Made by a program: the position numbers and the translations under genes | Notes under the pieces: generated by a model | What the model was told of the DNA's origin: nothing | Databases searched by the model: none | Seen by the model: only the letters and a program-made list of their open reading frames with translations | Shown: one piece after another, positions 1-11,089 of the stretch | Layout: each line of letters begins with the position of its first letter | Position numbering within the stretch: the stretch's first letter is position 1 | NCBI RefSeq assembly: GCF_900129495.1 | Contig: NZ_FQVX01000001.1 | Coordinates: forward strand, 1,364,001-1,428,000 | Direction: 5' to 3' | Length of the DNA: 64,000 nt | DNA from: Geodermatophilus nigrescens | Lineage (GTDB): Bacteria > Actinomycetota > Actinomycetes > Mycobacteriales > Geodermatophilaceae

Positions 1-581
1 TCGGCCTGGTGCCCGGGGAGCTGCGGCCCGCCGTCGCCGAGCGGCTGGTAGAGCTGGTGCGCGAGGCGGGCACCCACCTGGGCACCGGCTTCCTGGCGAC
101 GCCGTACCTGCTGCCCGTGCTGGCCGACGCCGGGCACCTCGACGTCGCCTACGAGCTGCTGCTGCAGGACACCGAGCCCGGCTGGCTGGTGATGGTCGAC
201 CGCGGCTCGACGACGGTGTGGGAGCACTGGGACGGCGTGGACGCCGAGGGCAGGCCGCGCGACTCGCTCAACCACTACTCGAAGGGCGCGGTCGTCTCCT
301 TCCTGCACCGGTACACCGCGGGCATCGAGCCGCTGGAGCCCGCGTACCGCCGGTTCCGCGTCCGGCCCCGGCCCGGCGGCGGCCTCACCTCCGCCGTGGC
401 CACCCACGAGTCCCCGTACGGCCGGATCGCCTCGTCCTGGCGAGTCGACGGCGACCGCTTCGCGCTGACCGTCGAGGTCCCCGCCGGCACGCAGGCCGAG
501 GTGGTGCTGCCCGACGGCACCGCGACGACGGCCGGCCCCGGCACCCACACGTTCCCGAGCGCCCTGGAGGACGCCGCATGA
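1..581 (+). CDS. alpha-L-rhamnosidase (GH78), C-terminal fragment cut by window edge
   Basis: Frame is open from the first bases, so the start lies upstream of the window. About 190 residues remain. They match the C-terminal part of the GH78 (alpha/alpha)6 barrel and the C-terminal beta-sandwich: TGFLATPYLLPVLADAG, then the tryptophan/glutamate block TTVWEHWDG, NHYSKGAVVSFLHR and RPRPGGGLTSA. The complete GH78 at 1495-4113 carries the same landmarks (GFLGTPLVTDALT, TTIWERWDS, FNHYAFGAV), so the two are paralogues. The enzyme would remove terminal alpha-L-rhamnose from plant glycosides or rhamnogalacturonan pieces. The stop overlaps the next start by 4 bp (ATGA), indicating translational coupling. 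Family call is firm; the substrate is inferred. Confidence 0.88.
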   Translation, partial: GLVPGELRPAVAERLVELVREAGTHLGTGFLATPYLLPVLADAGHLDVAYELLLQDTEPGWLVMVDRGSTTVWEHWDGVDAEGRPRDSLNHYSKGAVVSFLHRYTAGIEPLEPAYRRFRVRPRPGGGLTSAVATHESPYGRIASSWRVDGDRFALTVEVPAGTQAEVVLPDGTATTAGPGTHTFPSALEDAA

Positions 582-1498
582 CCACCACCGAGTGGGCCGG
601 TCCGGCCCGGTTCCTGCCCCCGCCGCCGCCGGTCCGGCGCGCGGACGGCGCCCGCCACTTCTCCGGCGTCACCTACGCCGTCGCCTTCGGCTACCGCCCG
701 CTGCAGCTCGACGTGTGGGTGCCCGACACCCCGGCGCCCGCGCCGCTGGTCGTCTGGGTGCACGGCGGCGCGTTCATGATGGGCGACCGCCGGTACCTGC
801 CCGAGACGCTGCGGGTGGACCAGGTCTTCGACGCGTTGCTCGCCGCCGGGCTCGCGGTGGCCACCATCGACTACCGGCACGCGCTGGAGGCGCCGTTCCC
901 CGCGCTGCTCCACGACGCGAAGGCCGCCGTCCGCTACCTGCGCCGGTTCGCCGGCGACCTCGGCGTCGACACCACCCGGATCGGCGCGTGGGGCGAGTCG
1001 GCCGGCGGGCACGTCGCTGCGCTGCTCGGCCTCACCGGGCACCGGCCCGACCTGGAGGGGACGCACGGCGTGGTCGGGGAGTCCAGCGCGGTCGACGTCG
1101 TCGTCGACTGGTACGGCGTCTCCGACCTCGCCACCATGCCCCGGCAGGAGCCGCCGCCGGAGATCGCGGCCCTGCTCCCCGAGGAGCTGCGGGGACCGCC
1201 GGAGGAGCACCTGGTCGCGGGCCTCACCGACGCCACCCGCGCCGACGCCAGCCCGGTCACCCACGTGACCGCGGACGCGCCCCCGTTCCTGCTGCTGCAC
1301 GGCACCGCCGACTGGCTGGTCCCGTACGCGCAGAGCGAGGCGCTGCACGCCGCGCTGCAGGAGGCCGGCGCCACCTCGGAGCTGGAGCCGGTCGAGGGTG
1401 CCGGGCACATCTGGCTCGGGTGCGACCACGTCGACGGGATCGTCGACCGTTCCGTCGCGTACCTCGCCGACGCGCTGCTCGGGGACCGGGTCCGATGA
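578..1498 (+). CDS. alpha/beta-hydrolase esterase (BD-FAE/HSL-like)
   Basis: 306 residues starting at the ATG inside the ATGA overlap with the preceding rhamnosidase. The oxyanion-hole HGGAF motif lies near residue 67, the nucleophile elbow GESAGG has Ser141, a likely acid Asp sits in the HGTADWLVPY segment, and the His is in GAGHIW. This is the layout of carboxylesterases such as acetyl-xylan or feruloyl-type esterases. No signal peptide is visible, so it acts in the cytoplasm. Its position between two GH78 genes suggests that it removes acyl groups from imported oligosaccharides or glycosides so the rhamnosidases can proceed. The fold and catalytic residues are clear; acyl-group specificity is not. 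The stop overlaps the next gene by 4 bp. Confidence 0.88.
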   Translation: MTTTEWAGPARFLPPPPPVRRADGARHFSGVTYAVAFGYRPLQLDVWVPDTPAPAPLVVWVHGGAFMMGDRRYLPETLRVDQVFDALLAAGLAVATIDYRHALEAPFPALLHDAKAAVRYLRRFAGDLGVDTTRIGAWGESAGGHVAALLGLTGHRPDLEGTHGVVGESSAVDVVVDWYGVSDLATMPRQEPPPEIAALLPEELRGPPEEHLVAGLTDATRADASPVTHVTADAPPFLLLHGTADWLVPYAQSEALHAALQEAGATSELEPVEGAGHIWLGCDHVDGIVDRSVAYLADALLGDRVR

Positions 1499-4113
1499 GC
1501 GACGTGACCGTCGCCCCCGTCACCGCCGAGCACCACCGGGAGCCGCTGGGCATCGGCGAGACGACGCCGCGGCTGTCGTGGGTCACCTCCACCGACCTGC
1601 CCGGCTGGCGGCAGGTGGCCTACGAGCTGGAGATCGGCACCTGGTCCTCGGGCCGGGTCGACTCCGCCGACTCGGTGCTCGTGCCGTGGGACGCACCGCC
1701 GCTCGCCTCCCGGGAGCGGCGCACCGTCCGCGTCCGCGTGTGGGGAGAGGACGACGCCGAGCCGTCGGCGTGGAGCGAGGAGGTCGCCGTCGAGGCGGGC
1801 CTGCTGTCGCCCGCCGACTGGAGCGCGCGGCTGGTGCGCCCGGTGCTGCCCGCCCGGGAGGAGGCCGTGGCCCTGCTGCGGCGCGAGTTCGTCCTCGACC
1901 GGCCGGTGGCCCGCGCCCGGCTGTACGCCACCGCGCAGGGGGTGTACGAGGCCGAGCTCAACGGCGCCGCCGTCTCCGACGTCGTGCTGGCACCCGGCTG
2001 GACCAGCTACCGGCACCGGCTCCGCTACCGGACCCACGACGTCACGGGACTGCTCACCGAGGGCCCCAACGCGATCGGCGTGCACCTGGCCGAGGGCTGG
2101 TTCGCCGGGTACCTCGGCTTCACCGGCAAGCGCGGGTGGTACGGCGACCGCACCGGCGCCCTCCTGCAGCTGGAGGTCGACCACCCCGACGGCTCGCGCA
2201 CCGTGGTGACCACCGACGGCGCCTGGCGCTCGACGACCGACGGGCCCACCGTCCGCTCCGGCCTCTACTCCGGCGAGACGGTCGACTTCCGCCGCGACCT
2301 GCCCGGGTGGTCCGCGCCCGGGTTCGACGACGCCGCCTGGACGCCGGTCGAGGTCGCCGACCTCGACGCCGCCACGCTGGTGGCCCCCACCGGACCGCCG
2401 GTGCGCCGCACGCAGGTCCTCCCCGTGCGGGCGGTCACCACCTCGCCGTCGGGGAGGGTGCTCGTCGACCTCGGCCAGAACCTGGTGGGCCGCCTCCGGC
2501 TGTCCCTGCCCGACGGTCCGGCCGGCACCGAGATCACCGTCCGGCACGCGGAGGTGCTCGAGCACGGCGAGCTCGGCACCCGGCCGCTGAAGGCCGCCCG
2601 TGCCACCGACGTCGCCGTCCTCGACGGGCGCGGCCCGCGCACCTGGGAGCCCCGGTCGACGTTCCACGGCTTCCGGTACGCCGAGGTGACCGGCTGGCCC
2701 GGCGAGCTGCGGCCGGAGGACCTGCAGGCGGTGGTGCTGCACACGGACATGCGCCGGACCGGCACGTTCACGTGCTCGGACCCGGACGTCAGCCGGCTGC
2801 ACGAGAACGTCGTCTGGGGGATGCGGGGCAACTTCCTCGACATCCCGACCGACTGCCCCCAGCGCGACGAGCGGCTCGGCTGGACCGGTGACCTGCAGGT
2901 GTTCGCGCCCACCGCGTCGTTCCTCCACGACACCACCGGCATGCTCCGCTCCTGGCTGACCGACCTCGCCGCCGAGCAGCGGGAGCTCGACGGCGTCGTG
3001 CCCATGTACGTGCCGTTCCTGCCGCTGCTGCCCTTCCCGCAGCAGCCGGAGACCGGGTGGGGCGACGCCGCCGTCGTCGTCCCGTGGGTGCTCTACCAGC
3101 GCACCGGCGACACCGGGCTGCTCGCCGCCCAGTGGGACTCGATGACCGCGTGGATCGACGCGTTCGCCGCGCGGGCGGGGGAACACCTCGACTTCCCCGG
3201 GGGCGGGTTCTCCTTCGGCGACTGGCTCGACACCGCCGCCCCGCCGGACAACCCGGCCGCCGCCCGCACCCCCTGGCAGTGCGTGGCCACCGCCTACCTC
3301 GCCCGCTCGGCGCGCACCGTGGCGCAGGCGGCGGAGGTGCTCGGGCGCGACGGCGCCCGGTTCGCCCAGCTGGGCGAGCGGGCCGCGGCCCGCTTCCGCG
3401 CCGAGTACGTCTCCCCGAACGGCCGGGTCGCCTTCCCGTCGCAGACGGCCTACGCCCTGGCGCTGGAGTTCGACCTGCTCGAGCCCGGGCAGCGGGAGCA
3501 CGCCGGCCGGCTGCTGGCCCAGCAGGTGCTGGCGGACGGGTTCCACATCGCGAGCGGCTTCCTCGGGACGCCGCTGGTCACCGACGCCCTGACGAACGCG
3601 GGCGAGCTGGCCACCGCCTACGAGCTGCTGCTGCAACGCGGCAACCCGTCGTGGCTGTACGCGGTGACGATGGGCGCGACGACGATCTGGGAGCGCTGGG
3701 ACTCCATGCTCCCCGACGGGACGATCAACCCCGGCGAGATGACGTCGTTCAACCACTACGCCTTCGGCGCGGTCGCCGACTGGCTGCACCGCACGGTGGC
3801 CGGGCTGGCGCCGGCCGCGCCGGGCTACCGGCGGATCCGGTTCGCCCCGCGCCCGGGGCCCGGCCTCACCTCGGCGGCGGCCACGCACGAGACGCCGTAC
3901 GGGACGGCGTCGGTGTCCTGGGCGCTGACCGGGGGGACGGCGTTCGCGCTCGACGTCGTCGTCCCGCCGAACACGACGGCGGAGGTGGTGCTGCCCGACG
4001 GCAGCGCGCCGCGGGAGGCCGGCCCGGGCCGGCACGCGTTCACCTGCACGATCGAGGAGCCGCGCCCGGTGGAGAGGCCGGCACTGTTCTTCGACCCGGA
4101 CGCGCACGCGTGA
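1495..4113 (+). CDS. alpha-L-rhamnosidase, GH78
   Basis: 872 residues, typical full length for bacterial GH78. Order: N-terminal Ig-like domain (GIGETTPRLSW near residue 20), two beta-sandwich accessory domains (GWTSYRHRLRYRTHDVT, then LGQNLVGRLRL), the (alpha/alpha)6 catalytic domain, and a C-terminal beta-sandwich (RPGPGLTSAAATHETPYG). The catalytic block DERLGWTGD is at about 458-466, preceded by DIPTDCPQR; the later conserved Glu is in TTIWERWDS. No signal peptide, so it is intracellular. The start is the ATG of the ATGA overlap; a longer in-frame reading upstream merely overlaps the esterase. It hydrolyses terminal alpha-L-rhamnosides; whether the natural substrate is a flavonoid glycoside or rhamnogalacturonan oligomer cannot be read from sequence. 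Confidence 0.93.
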   Translation: MSDVTVAPVTAEHHREPLGIGETTPRLSWVTSTDLPGWRQVAYELEIGTWSSGRVDSADSVLVPWDAPPLASRERRTVRVRVWGEDDAEPSAWSEEVAVEAGLLSPADWSARLVRPVLPAREEAVALLRREFVLDRPVARARLYATAQGVYEAELNGAAVSDVVLAPGWTSYRHRLRYRTHDVTGLLTEGPNAIGVHLAEGWFAGYLGFTGKRGWYGDRTGALLQLEVDHPDGSRTVVTTDGAWRSTTDGPTVRSGLYSGETVDFRRDLPGWSAPGFDDAAWTPVEVADLDAATLVAPTGPPVRRTQVLPVRAVTTSPSGRVLVDLGQNLVGRLRLSLPDGPAGTEITVRHAEVLEHGELGTRPLKAARATDVAVLDGRGPRTWEPRSTFHGFRYAEVTGWPGELRPEDLQAVVLHTDMRRTGTFTCSDPDVSRLHENVVWGMRGNFLDIPTDCPQRDERLGWTGDLQVFAPTASFLHDTTGMLRSWLTDLAAEQRELDGVVPMYVPFLPLLPFPQQPETGWGDAAVVVPWVLYQRTGDTGLLAAQWDSMTAWIDAFAARAGEHLDFPGGGFSFGDWLDTAAPPDNPAAARTPWQCVATAYLARSARTVAQAAEVLGRDGARFAQLGERAAARFRAEYVSPNGRVAFPSQTAYALALEFDLLEPGQREHAGRLLAQQVLADGFHIASGFLGTPLVTDALTNAGELATAYELLLQRGNPSWLYAVTMGATTIWERWDSMLPDGTINPGEMTSFNHYAFGAVADWLHRTVAGLAPAAPGYRRIRFAPRPGPGLTSAAATHETPYGTASVSWALTGGTAFALDVVVPPNTTAEVVLPDGSAPREAGPGRHAFTCTIEEPRPVERPALFFDPDAHA

Positions 4114-5585
4114 CGCCGCGCCCCGTCGTCCCCGGCTTCCACCCCGACCCGAGCGTCGTCCGGGTCGGGGACGCCTACTGGATGGTGCACTCGTCCTTCG
4201 AGTACGCCCCGGGCGTCCCGCTGTACCGCTCGGCCGACCTCGTGTCCTGGGAGCAGGTGGGGCACGTGCTGGCCCGGCCCTCGCAGCTCGACGTCTCCGC
4301 GGCGCCCGGGTCGGGCGGGATCACCGCGCCCACCCTCCGCCACCACGACGGCCGGTTCTGGCTGGTCACCACCAACCTCGCCGACGGCGGGTGGCAGCTG
4401 CTCACCTCCGCGGAGGACCCGCTGGGGGACTGGTCGGACCCCGTGCGGATGCCGGACGTGCGTGGCATCGACCCCGACCTCACCTGGGACGACGACGGCA
4501 CGTTGCTGGTCAGCTACGCCGGCTTCGGGGCGGGCGGCCCCGCCGGGCTGGTGCAGCAGGCGGTCGACCCGGCCACGGGGACGCCGCTCACCGGGCGGCG
4601 GCGGCTGTGGCAGGGCACCGGCGGGCGGTTCCCCGAGGGGCCGCACCTGTACCGGGTGGGCGGCCACTGGTACCTGCTGATCGCCGAGGGCGGCACCGAG
4701 CGCGGGCACGCGGTGACGATGGCCCGCGGCCCGTCGCCGGCCGGGCCGTGGGAGCCCTGTCCGCACAACCCACTGCTCACCCACCGGGGCGTCGAGTCGC
4801 CGGTGCAGAACACCGGGCACGCCGACCTGGTGCAGCGGGCCGACGGCTCGTGGGCGGTCGTCTTCCACGGCGTGCGCCCGCGCGGCACCAGCCCCCAGTT
4901 CCACGTCCTCGGCCGCGAGACCTTCGCCGCCGAGGTCGAGTGGGCCGACGGCTGGCCCCGGCTCGGGGAGTGGCTGACCCCGCCCGGCGGCGCGGTCGCG
5001 GTCACCGAGGACCTCGCGGGCCCGGCGTGGGCGGCACCGCGGCGGTTCCCCGGCGACGTGCTCACCCGGGTGGAGGGCGGCTGGCGGCTGACCGCCGCCG
5101 ACCCCGACCCGGCGTCGGAGGACGTGGCCTTCGTGGGCCGCCGCCAGGAGCACGAGCACGCGCTGTTCCGCGCCGTCGTGCGGGCCTCCGACGGGGTCGG
5201 CGGGCTGACGCTGCGGATCGACGCCCGCCACTCCCTCGACGTCGAGGTCGAGGGCACCCGGGTGCGCGCGGTGGCGCAGGTCGGCCCGCTGCGGCAGGTC
5301 CTGGGGGAGGCGGAGGTGACCGGCGGCGACGTGACCCTGGAGATCCGGACGCTCCCCGGCGAGGGCCACTTCTCCTCGACGGCGCTGGCGCCCGACGTGC
5401 TCGTGGCCTGCCTCGTCGGCGCGGGCGGCTCCGTCGAGCTCGGCCGCCTGGACGGGCGCTACGTGTCCACCGAGGTCGCCGGTGGGATGACCGGCCGGCT
5501 CGGCGGCGTCTGGTGCGCCCGCGGCTCGCTCGTGGTGCGCTCGTTCGCGTACGCCGGCGCCGACGACCCGCAGGAGCTCCCGTGA
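4110..5585 (+). CDS. GH43 family glycosidase (beta-xylosidase/arabinofuranosidase type)
   Basis: 491 residues from the GTG in the GTGA overlap with the rhamnosidase stop. A five-bladed propeller begins with GFHPDPSVVRVGDAYWMVHSSF (catalytic base Asp in HPDPS), continues with GIDPDLTWDDDGTLLVSY (pKa-modulating Asp), and has the catalytic acid Glu in FPEGPHLYRVGGHWY. The C-terminal third (from about residue 305) resembles the beta-xylosidase C-terminal concanavalin-like domain. No signal peptide. It should release xylose or arabinose from short oligosaccharides. With two GH78, an esterase and a GH3 it forms an operon for complete intracellular breakdown of a branched plant oligosaccharide. The specific sugar released is uncertain. 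Confidence 0.9.
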   Translation: MTPRPVVPGFHPDPSVVRVGDAYWMVHSSFEYAPGVPLYRSADLVSWEQVGHVLARPSQLDVSAAPGSGGITAPTLRHHDGRFWLVTTNLADGGWQLLTSAEDPLGDWSDPVRMPDVRGIDPDLTWDDDGTLLVSYAGFGAGGPAGLVQQAVDPATGTPLTGRRRLWQGTGGRFPEGPHLYRVGGHWYLLIAEGGTERGHAVTMARGPSPAGPWEPCPHNPLLTHRGVESPVQNTGHADLVQRADGSWAVVFHGVRPRGTSPQFHVLGRETFAAEVEWADGWPRLGEWLTPPGGAVAVTEDLAGPAWAAPRRFPGDVLTRVEGGWRLTAADPDPASEDVAFVGRRQEHEHALFRAVVRASDGVGGLTLRIDARHSLDVEVEGTRVRAVAQVGPLRQVLGEAEVTGGDVTLEIRTLPGEGHFSSTALAPDVLVACLVGAGGSVELGRLDGRYVSTEVAGGMTGRLGGVWCARGSLVVRSFAYAGADDPQELP

Positions 5586-7804
5586 CCGACCCCGCCGACC
5601 TGCCCCTCGAGCGGAAGGCGATGCTGCTGTCCGGGCAGGACTTCTGGTCGACGCCCGCGGTGGAGGAGGCCGGGCTGCCGTCGGTCGTCCTCACCGACGG
5701 ACCGCACGGCGTCCGCCGGCAGGCCGACGACTTCGACCGGATCGGCCTGCTGCAGAGCCTGCCGGCCACCTGCTTCCCGCCGGCCGTCGCCGTCGGGTCG
5801 AGCTGGGACCCCGACGTCGCCGAGCGGGTCGGTGCGGCGGTCGGCCGGGAGGCGCGCGCCCTCGGCGTGCCGGTCGTCCTCGGCCCGGGGGTGAACATCA
5901 AGCGGTCCCCGCTGTGCGGGCGGAACTTCGAGTACTACTCCGAGGACCCGTTGCTCACGGGCGTGCTCGGCGCAGCACACGTGCCCGGCCAGCAGGCGCA
6001 GGGTGTCGGCGCCTCGGTCAAGCACTTCGCGGCCAACAACCAGGAGACGCAGCGCATGCAGGTCAGCGCCGACGTCGACGAGCGGTCCCTGCGCGAGATC
6101 TACCTGCCCGCCTTCGAGCGGATCGTGACCTCGGCGCGGCCGGCCACGGTCATGTGCGCCTACAACCGGGTCAACGGCGTGTACGCGTCGCAGGACCGCT
6201 GGCTGCTCACCGAGGTGCTGCGCGAGCAGTGGGGCTTCGAGGGCGTCGTCGTCTCCGACTGGGGCGCCGTGGACGACCGGGTCGCCGCGCTGGCCGCCGG
6301 CCTGGACCTGCAGATGCCCGGCGACTCCGGTGCGGGCAACCGCCGCGTGGTCGAGGCCGTCCGCGCCGGGGACCTCGACGAGGCGCTCGTCGACCGCAGC
6401 GCCCGGCGGGTGGCCGCGCTCGCGGACCTCGTCGCCGAGCCGACCGACGGCTTCGACGCCGACGCGCACCACACGCTGGCCCGCGAGCTCGCGGCGCAGT
6501 GCGCGGTGCTGCTCAGGAACGACGGCGCCGTGCTCCCGCTGGCCCCGGGGACGAGGGTGGCCGTCGTCGGCGAGTTCGCCCGCACGCCGCGCTACCAGGG
6601 CGGCGGCAGCTCGCACGTCAACGCCACCCGGGTCGACGACGCGCTGACCGCGCTGCGGGCGGCGCTCCCGGCGCTGTCGTTCGCGCCCGGCTTCTCCCTC
6701 GACGGCTCCGGCGACGCCGCCGCGCTCCGCGAGGAGGCCGTCGCCGCGGCCGGCGACGCCGAGGTCGCCGTCGTCTTCGCCGGACTGGCCGAGGACGACG
6801 AGTCCGAGGGCTTCGACCGCACCACCCTCGACCTGCCCGCCGTGCAGGTCGAGCTCATCCGGGCGGTGGCCCGAGCCGCCCCGCGCACCGTCGTCGTGCT
6901 GTCCTCGGGCGGCGTCGTGTCCCTGGAGGGCTGGCACGACGACGTCGACGCGGTCCTGGCCGGCTTCCTGCTCGGCCAGGCGGGCGGCAGCGCGCTGGCC
7001 GACCTGCTCACGGGAGCGGTGAGCCCCTCCGGGCGGCTGGCCGAGTCGATCCCGCTGCGCCTGGAGGACACCCCCAGCTTCCTGACCTTCCCCGGCGAGC
7101 AGGGGCACGTCCGCTACGGCGAGGGCGTGATGGTCGGCTACCGCCACCACTGCACCGTCGGCCGCCCGGTGCGCTACCCGTTCGGCCACGGGCTGGGGTA
7201 CACGACCGTGGAGACCTCCGGCCTGCGGGTGGCCGTCACCGGCGACGACGCGGCGAGCGTGTCGGTGACGGTGACCAACACCGGCGAGCGGGCCGGCCGG
7301 CACGTGGTCCAGGTCTATGTCGCGACGACGGCCGGCCCGGTCCGCCGCCCCGCCCGGGAGCTGCGCGCCTTCACGAAGGTGCCGCTGGAGCCGGGGGAGT
7401 CGCGGACGGTGGAGCTGGCGCTCGACCGGAGGGCCTTCGCCCACTGGGACGTCCGGGAGAGCGGCTGGGTCGTCGCGCCGGGTCAGTACACGGTGCAGGT
7501 CTGCGCGAACGCCGCCGAGGTCCTGGCCGAGGAGAGGGTGACGCTGACCGGCGACACCGTCGTCCCGGAGCTCACGCTGGGCTCGTCGGTGGCCGAGTGG
7601 TTCGAGCACCCGGTGGTCGGGCCGCAGCTGCTCGAGGGGTTCCTCGCCGCCCTGCCGGACGGCGCCGCGGAGATGCACGCCGGGATGCTGCAGATGATCG
7701 GGTCGATGCCGATGCGCCGGTTCGCCGCCGACTTCGGCGCCGCCATCCCGCCCGCGGAGCTCGACCGCCTGGTCGCCGTCGCCCGGGCCGCCCGCGCCGG
7801 CTGA
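5582..7804 (+). CDS. beta-glucosidase-like GH3 glycoside hydrolase
   Basis: 740 residues from the GTG of the GTGA overlap. The N-terminal GH3 barrel contains KRSPLCGRNFEYYSEDP and the nucleophile Asp226 in VVVSDWGAV. The GH3 C-terminal sandwich includes RYQGGGSSHVN and LAEDDESEGFDRTTLDLP. A fibronectin-III-like domain follows (SVSVTVTNTGERAGRHVVQVYV), and about 90 extra residues rich in short helices end the protein. No secretion signal. It would hydrolyse beta-linked glucose, xylose or a related sugar from oligosaccharides, as the last gene of the glycosidase operon. An imperfect GC-rich hairpin follows the stop. Confidence 0.92.
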   Translation: MTDPADLPLERKAMLLSGQDFWSTPAVEEAGLPSVVLTDGPHGVRRQADDFDRIGLLQSLPATCFPPAVAVGSSWDPDVAERVGAAVGREARALGVPVVLGPGVNIKRSPLCGRNFEYYSEDPLLTGVLGAAHVPGQQAQGVGASVKHFAANNQETQRMQVSADVDERSLREIYLPAFERIVTSARPATVMCAYNRVNGVYASQDRWLLTEVLREQWGFEGVVVSDWGAVDDRVAALAAGLDLQMPGDSGAGNRRVVEAVRAGDLDEALVDRSARRVAALADLVAEPTDGFDADAHHTLARELAAQCAVLLRNDGAVLPLAPGTRVAVVGEFARTPRYQGGGSSHVNATRVDDALTALRAALPALSFAPGFSLDGSGDAAALREEAVAAAGDAEVAVVFAGLAEDDESEGFDRTTLDLPAVQVELIRAVARAAPRTVVVLSSGGVVSLEGWHDDVDAVLAGFLLGQAGGSALADLLTGAVSPSGRLAESIPLRLEDTPSFLTFPGEQGHVRYGEGVMVGYRHHCTVGRPVRYPFGHGLGYTTVETSGLRVAVTGDDAASVSVTVTNTGERAGRHVVQVYVATTAGPVRRPARELRAFTKVPLEPGESRTVELALDRRAFAHWDVRESGWVVAPGQYTVQVCANAAEVLAEERVTLTGDTVVPELTLGSSVAEWFEHPVVGPQLLEGFLAALPDGAAEMHAGMLQMIGSMPMRRFAADFGAAIPPAELDRLVAVARAARAG

Positions 7805-7842
7805 CGCGCCCGGGCCAGGGAGTGCTGGAACCCGGGGGCGCG
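7805..7842. terminator. possible hairpin terminator between convergent genes
   Basis: Left arm CGCGCCCGGG (7805-7814) and right arm CCCGGGGGCGCG (7831-7842) pair with a two-base bulge around a 16-nt loop. No T-tract follows, as is usual in high-GC actinobacteria. It lies just after the GH3 stop and before the convergent toxin gene, so it could serve either strand. Confidence 0.4.
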
Positions 7843-7882
7843 GGATCCGCACGGTGCCGGGCCACCGGGGTACAGCGGTCGG

Positions 7883-8230
7883 TCAGAGTTGCAGGTGGAG
7901 CCGGAGCGCGTCGTCGAGGGCGGCCATCGCCGCCGCGGGGACGCGGCCCAGCACGGCGCCCACGCGCTCGACCGCGACCGCGCGTACCTGTTCTGCCTGC
8001 GCCTTGCTGTCGACCCGGAGGCCGGTGTCCTCGGCAGAGAGCAGGGTCTGGAAGGGGAAGACCCTGGTGGTGTTGCTGGTGACCGGTACGACGGTCACCA
8101 CACCCCGCCGGAGCCGGTCGGCCACCGCGTTCGCCCGGTCGTTGCTGACGACCACCGCGGGTCGGCGCTTGCCCGCCTCGCTGCCGCGGACGGGCTCGAG
8201 GTCGACGAGCCGGATCTCACCGCGGAGCAT
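7883..8230 (-). CDS. mazF: MazF/PemK-family endoribonuclease toxin
   Basis: 115 residues, the usual size for MazF. It has the N-terminal [28 protein letters not shown] block, in which the conserved Arg of KRRPAVVVS is a catalytic-site residue in MazF, then [17 protein letters not shown] and an [16 protein letters not shown] segment corresponding to the conserved late strands. It should cleave single-stranded mRNA at short sequence motifs when freed from its antitoxin. It overlaps the upstream antitoxin gene by 14 bp, the usual arrangement. The target sequence cannot be predicted. Confidence 0.92.
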   Translation of the reverse strand: MLRGEIRLVDLEPVRGSEAGKRRPAVVVSNDRANAVADRLRRGVVTVVPVTSNTTRVFPFQTLLSAEDTGLRVDSKAQAEQVRAVAVERVGAVLGRVPAAAMAALDDALRLHLQL

Positions 8231-8447
8231 CGTCCAGCCCGTCGCCCGTCGTCGTCTGCCACACGGCCTCCTCGCCCGAGGTCTGCCACTCCTCCCACGC
8301 CGCGGCGTAGTCGTCCTCGAGGTCCGGATGGCGGAGCAGCCGGATCGCGTGGTGCAGGGCCGCCGATCGGGACCGCAGGCCGGCCGACCGGGCGTAGTCG
8401 TCGAGGACCGCGACGTCCTCCTCGGTCAAGCTCACGCTCAGCTTCAC
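8217..8447 (-). CDS. mazE: MazE-like ribbon-helix-helix antitoxin
   Basis: 76 residues. The N-terminus [18 protein letters not shown] followed by [16 protein letters not shown] is a ribbon-helix-helix DNA-binding unit. The C-terminal half is acidic and Trp-rich ([20 protein letters not shown]), as expected for the toxin-neutralising tail. The GTG start at 8447 has no Shine-Dalgarno sequence, but TAGCAT lies 6 nt upstream, suggesting a leaderless transcript. A perfect 16-bp palindrome overlaps that -10 element, which fits autoregulation by the MazEF complex. It acts with the downstream toxin. Confidence 0.88.
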   Translation of the reverse strand: MKLSVSLTEEDVAVLDDYARSAGLRSRSAALHHAIRLLRHPDLEDDYAAAWEEWQTSGEEAVWQTTTGDGLDDAPR

Positions 8448-8453
8448 ACCGCG

Positions 8454-8470
8454 ATGCTACCCGGGTAGCA
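8454..8470 (-). promoter_or_regulatory. mazEF promoter with palindromic operator
   Basis: TGCTACCCGGGTAGCA at 8455-8470 is a perfect 16-bp palindrome. Read on the minus strand it overlaps TAGCAT (8459-8454), a good -10, placed 6 nt before the GTG at 8447. Ribbon-helix-helix antitoxins bind such palindromes. The remaining bases up to 8577 hold nothing else that I recognise. Confidence 0.6.
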
Positions 8471-8577
8471 CGAACCGCGGCGGTGGATGCAACCGAGGGG
8501 TGAGGTGATGTGCAGCCGGGGCGTGTCCGGGGTCCGCACCGCACCCCAGCCGCACATCCCCTCCGGTCAGGACGCGC

Positions 8578-10935
<2,358 letters not shown>

Positions 10936-10952
10936 TCATCATCGCCCGAAAG

Positions 10953-10984
10953 GTGCAGTCAGTGCAAAGTTGCGCGTACTGCAC
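10953..10984. promoter_or_regulatory. candidate TetR operator upstream of the efflux genes
   Basis: GTGCAGT (10953-10959) and ACTGCAC (10978-10984) form a perfect 7-bp inverted repeat with an 18-nt spacer. Nested within it is TGCA-GTCAG-TGCA. The site lies 22 bp upstream of the TetR start, where an autoregulatory operator would be expected. Confidence 0.45.
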
Positions 10985-11058
10985 GGCGTGTCGATCGGCG
11001 TCCTGGCGCACCGCCGCGCGTCCTGGCTCACCGCAGACCGCGAGTCAGGACGCAGCAC

Positions 11059-11075
11059 GATCAGGCCGCCTGATC
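11059..11075 (-). terminator. possible terminator hairpin after the DUF5872 gene
   Basis: GATCAGG-CCG-CCTGATC is a perfect 7-bp inverted repeat 15 bp beyond the minus-strand stop at 11090. There is no T-tract. Alternatively it is a regulatory site; 10985-11058 holds nothing recognisable. Confidence 0.35.
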
Positions 11076-11089
11076 CTGTTGCGTGTCGC

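Noticed and set aside
934-4107. Very long minus-strand reading frame (over 1000 codons) opposite the GH78 genes
   Set aside because: It is an antisense frame made open by high GC; it lacks any recognisable domain and its composition is unnatural (Arg/Gly/Pro rich). The plus-strand GH78 is unambiguous.
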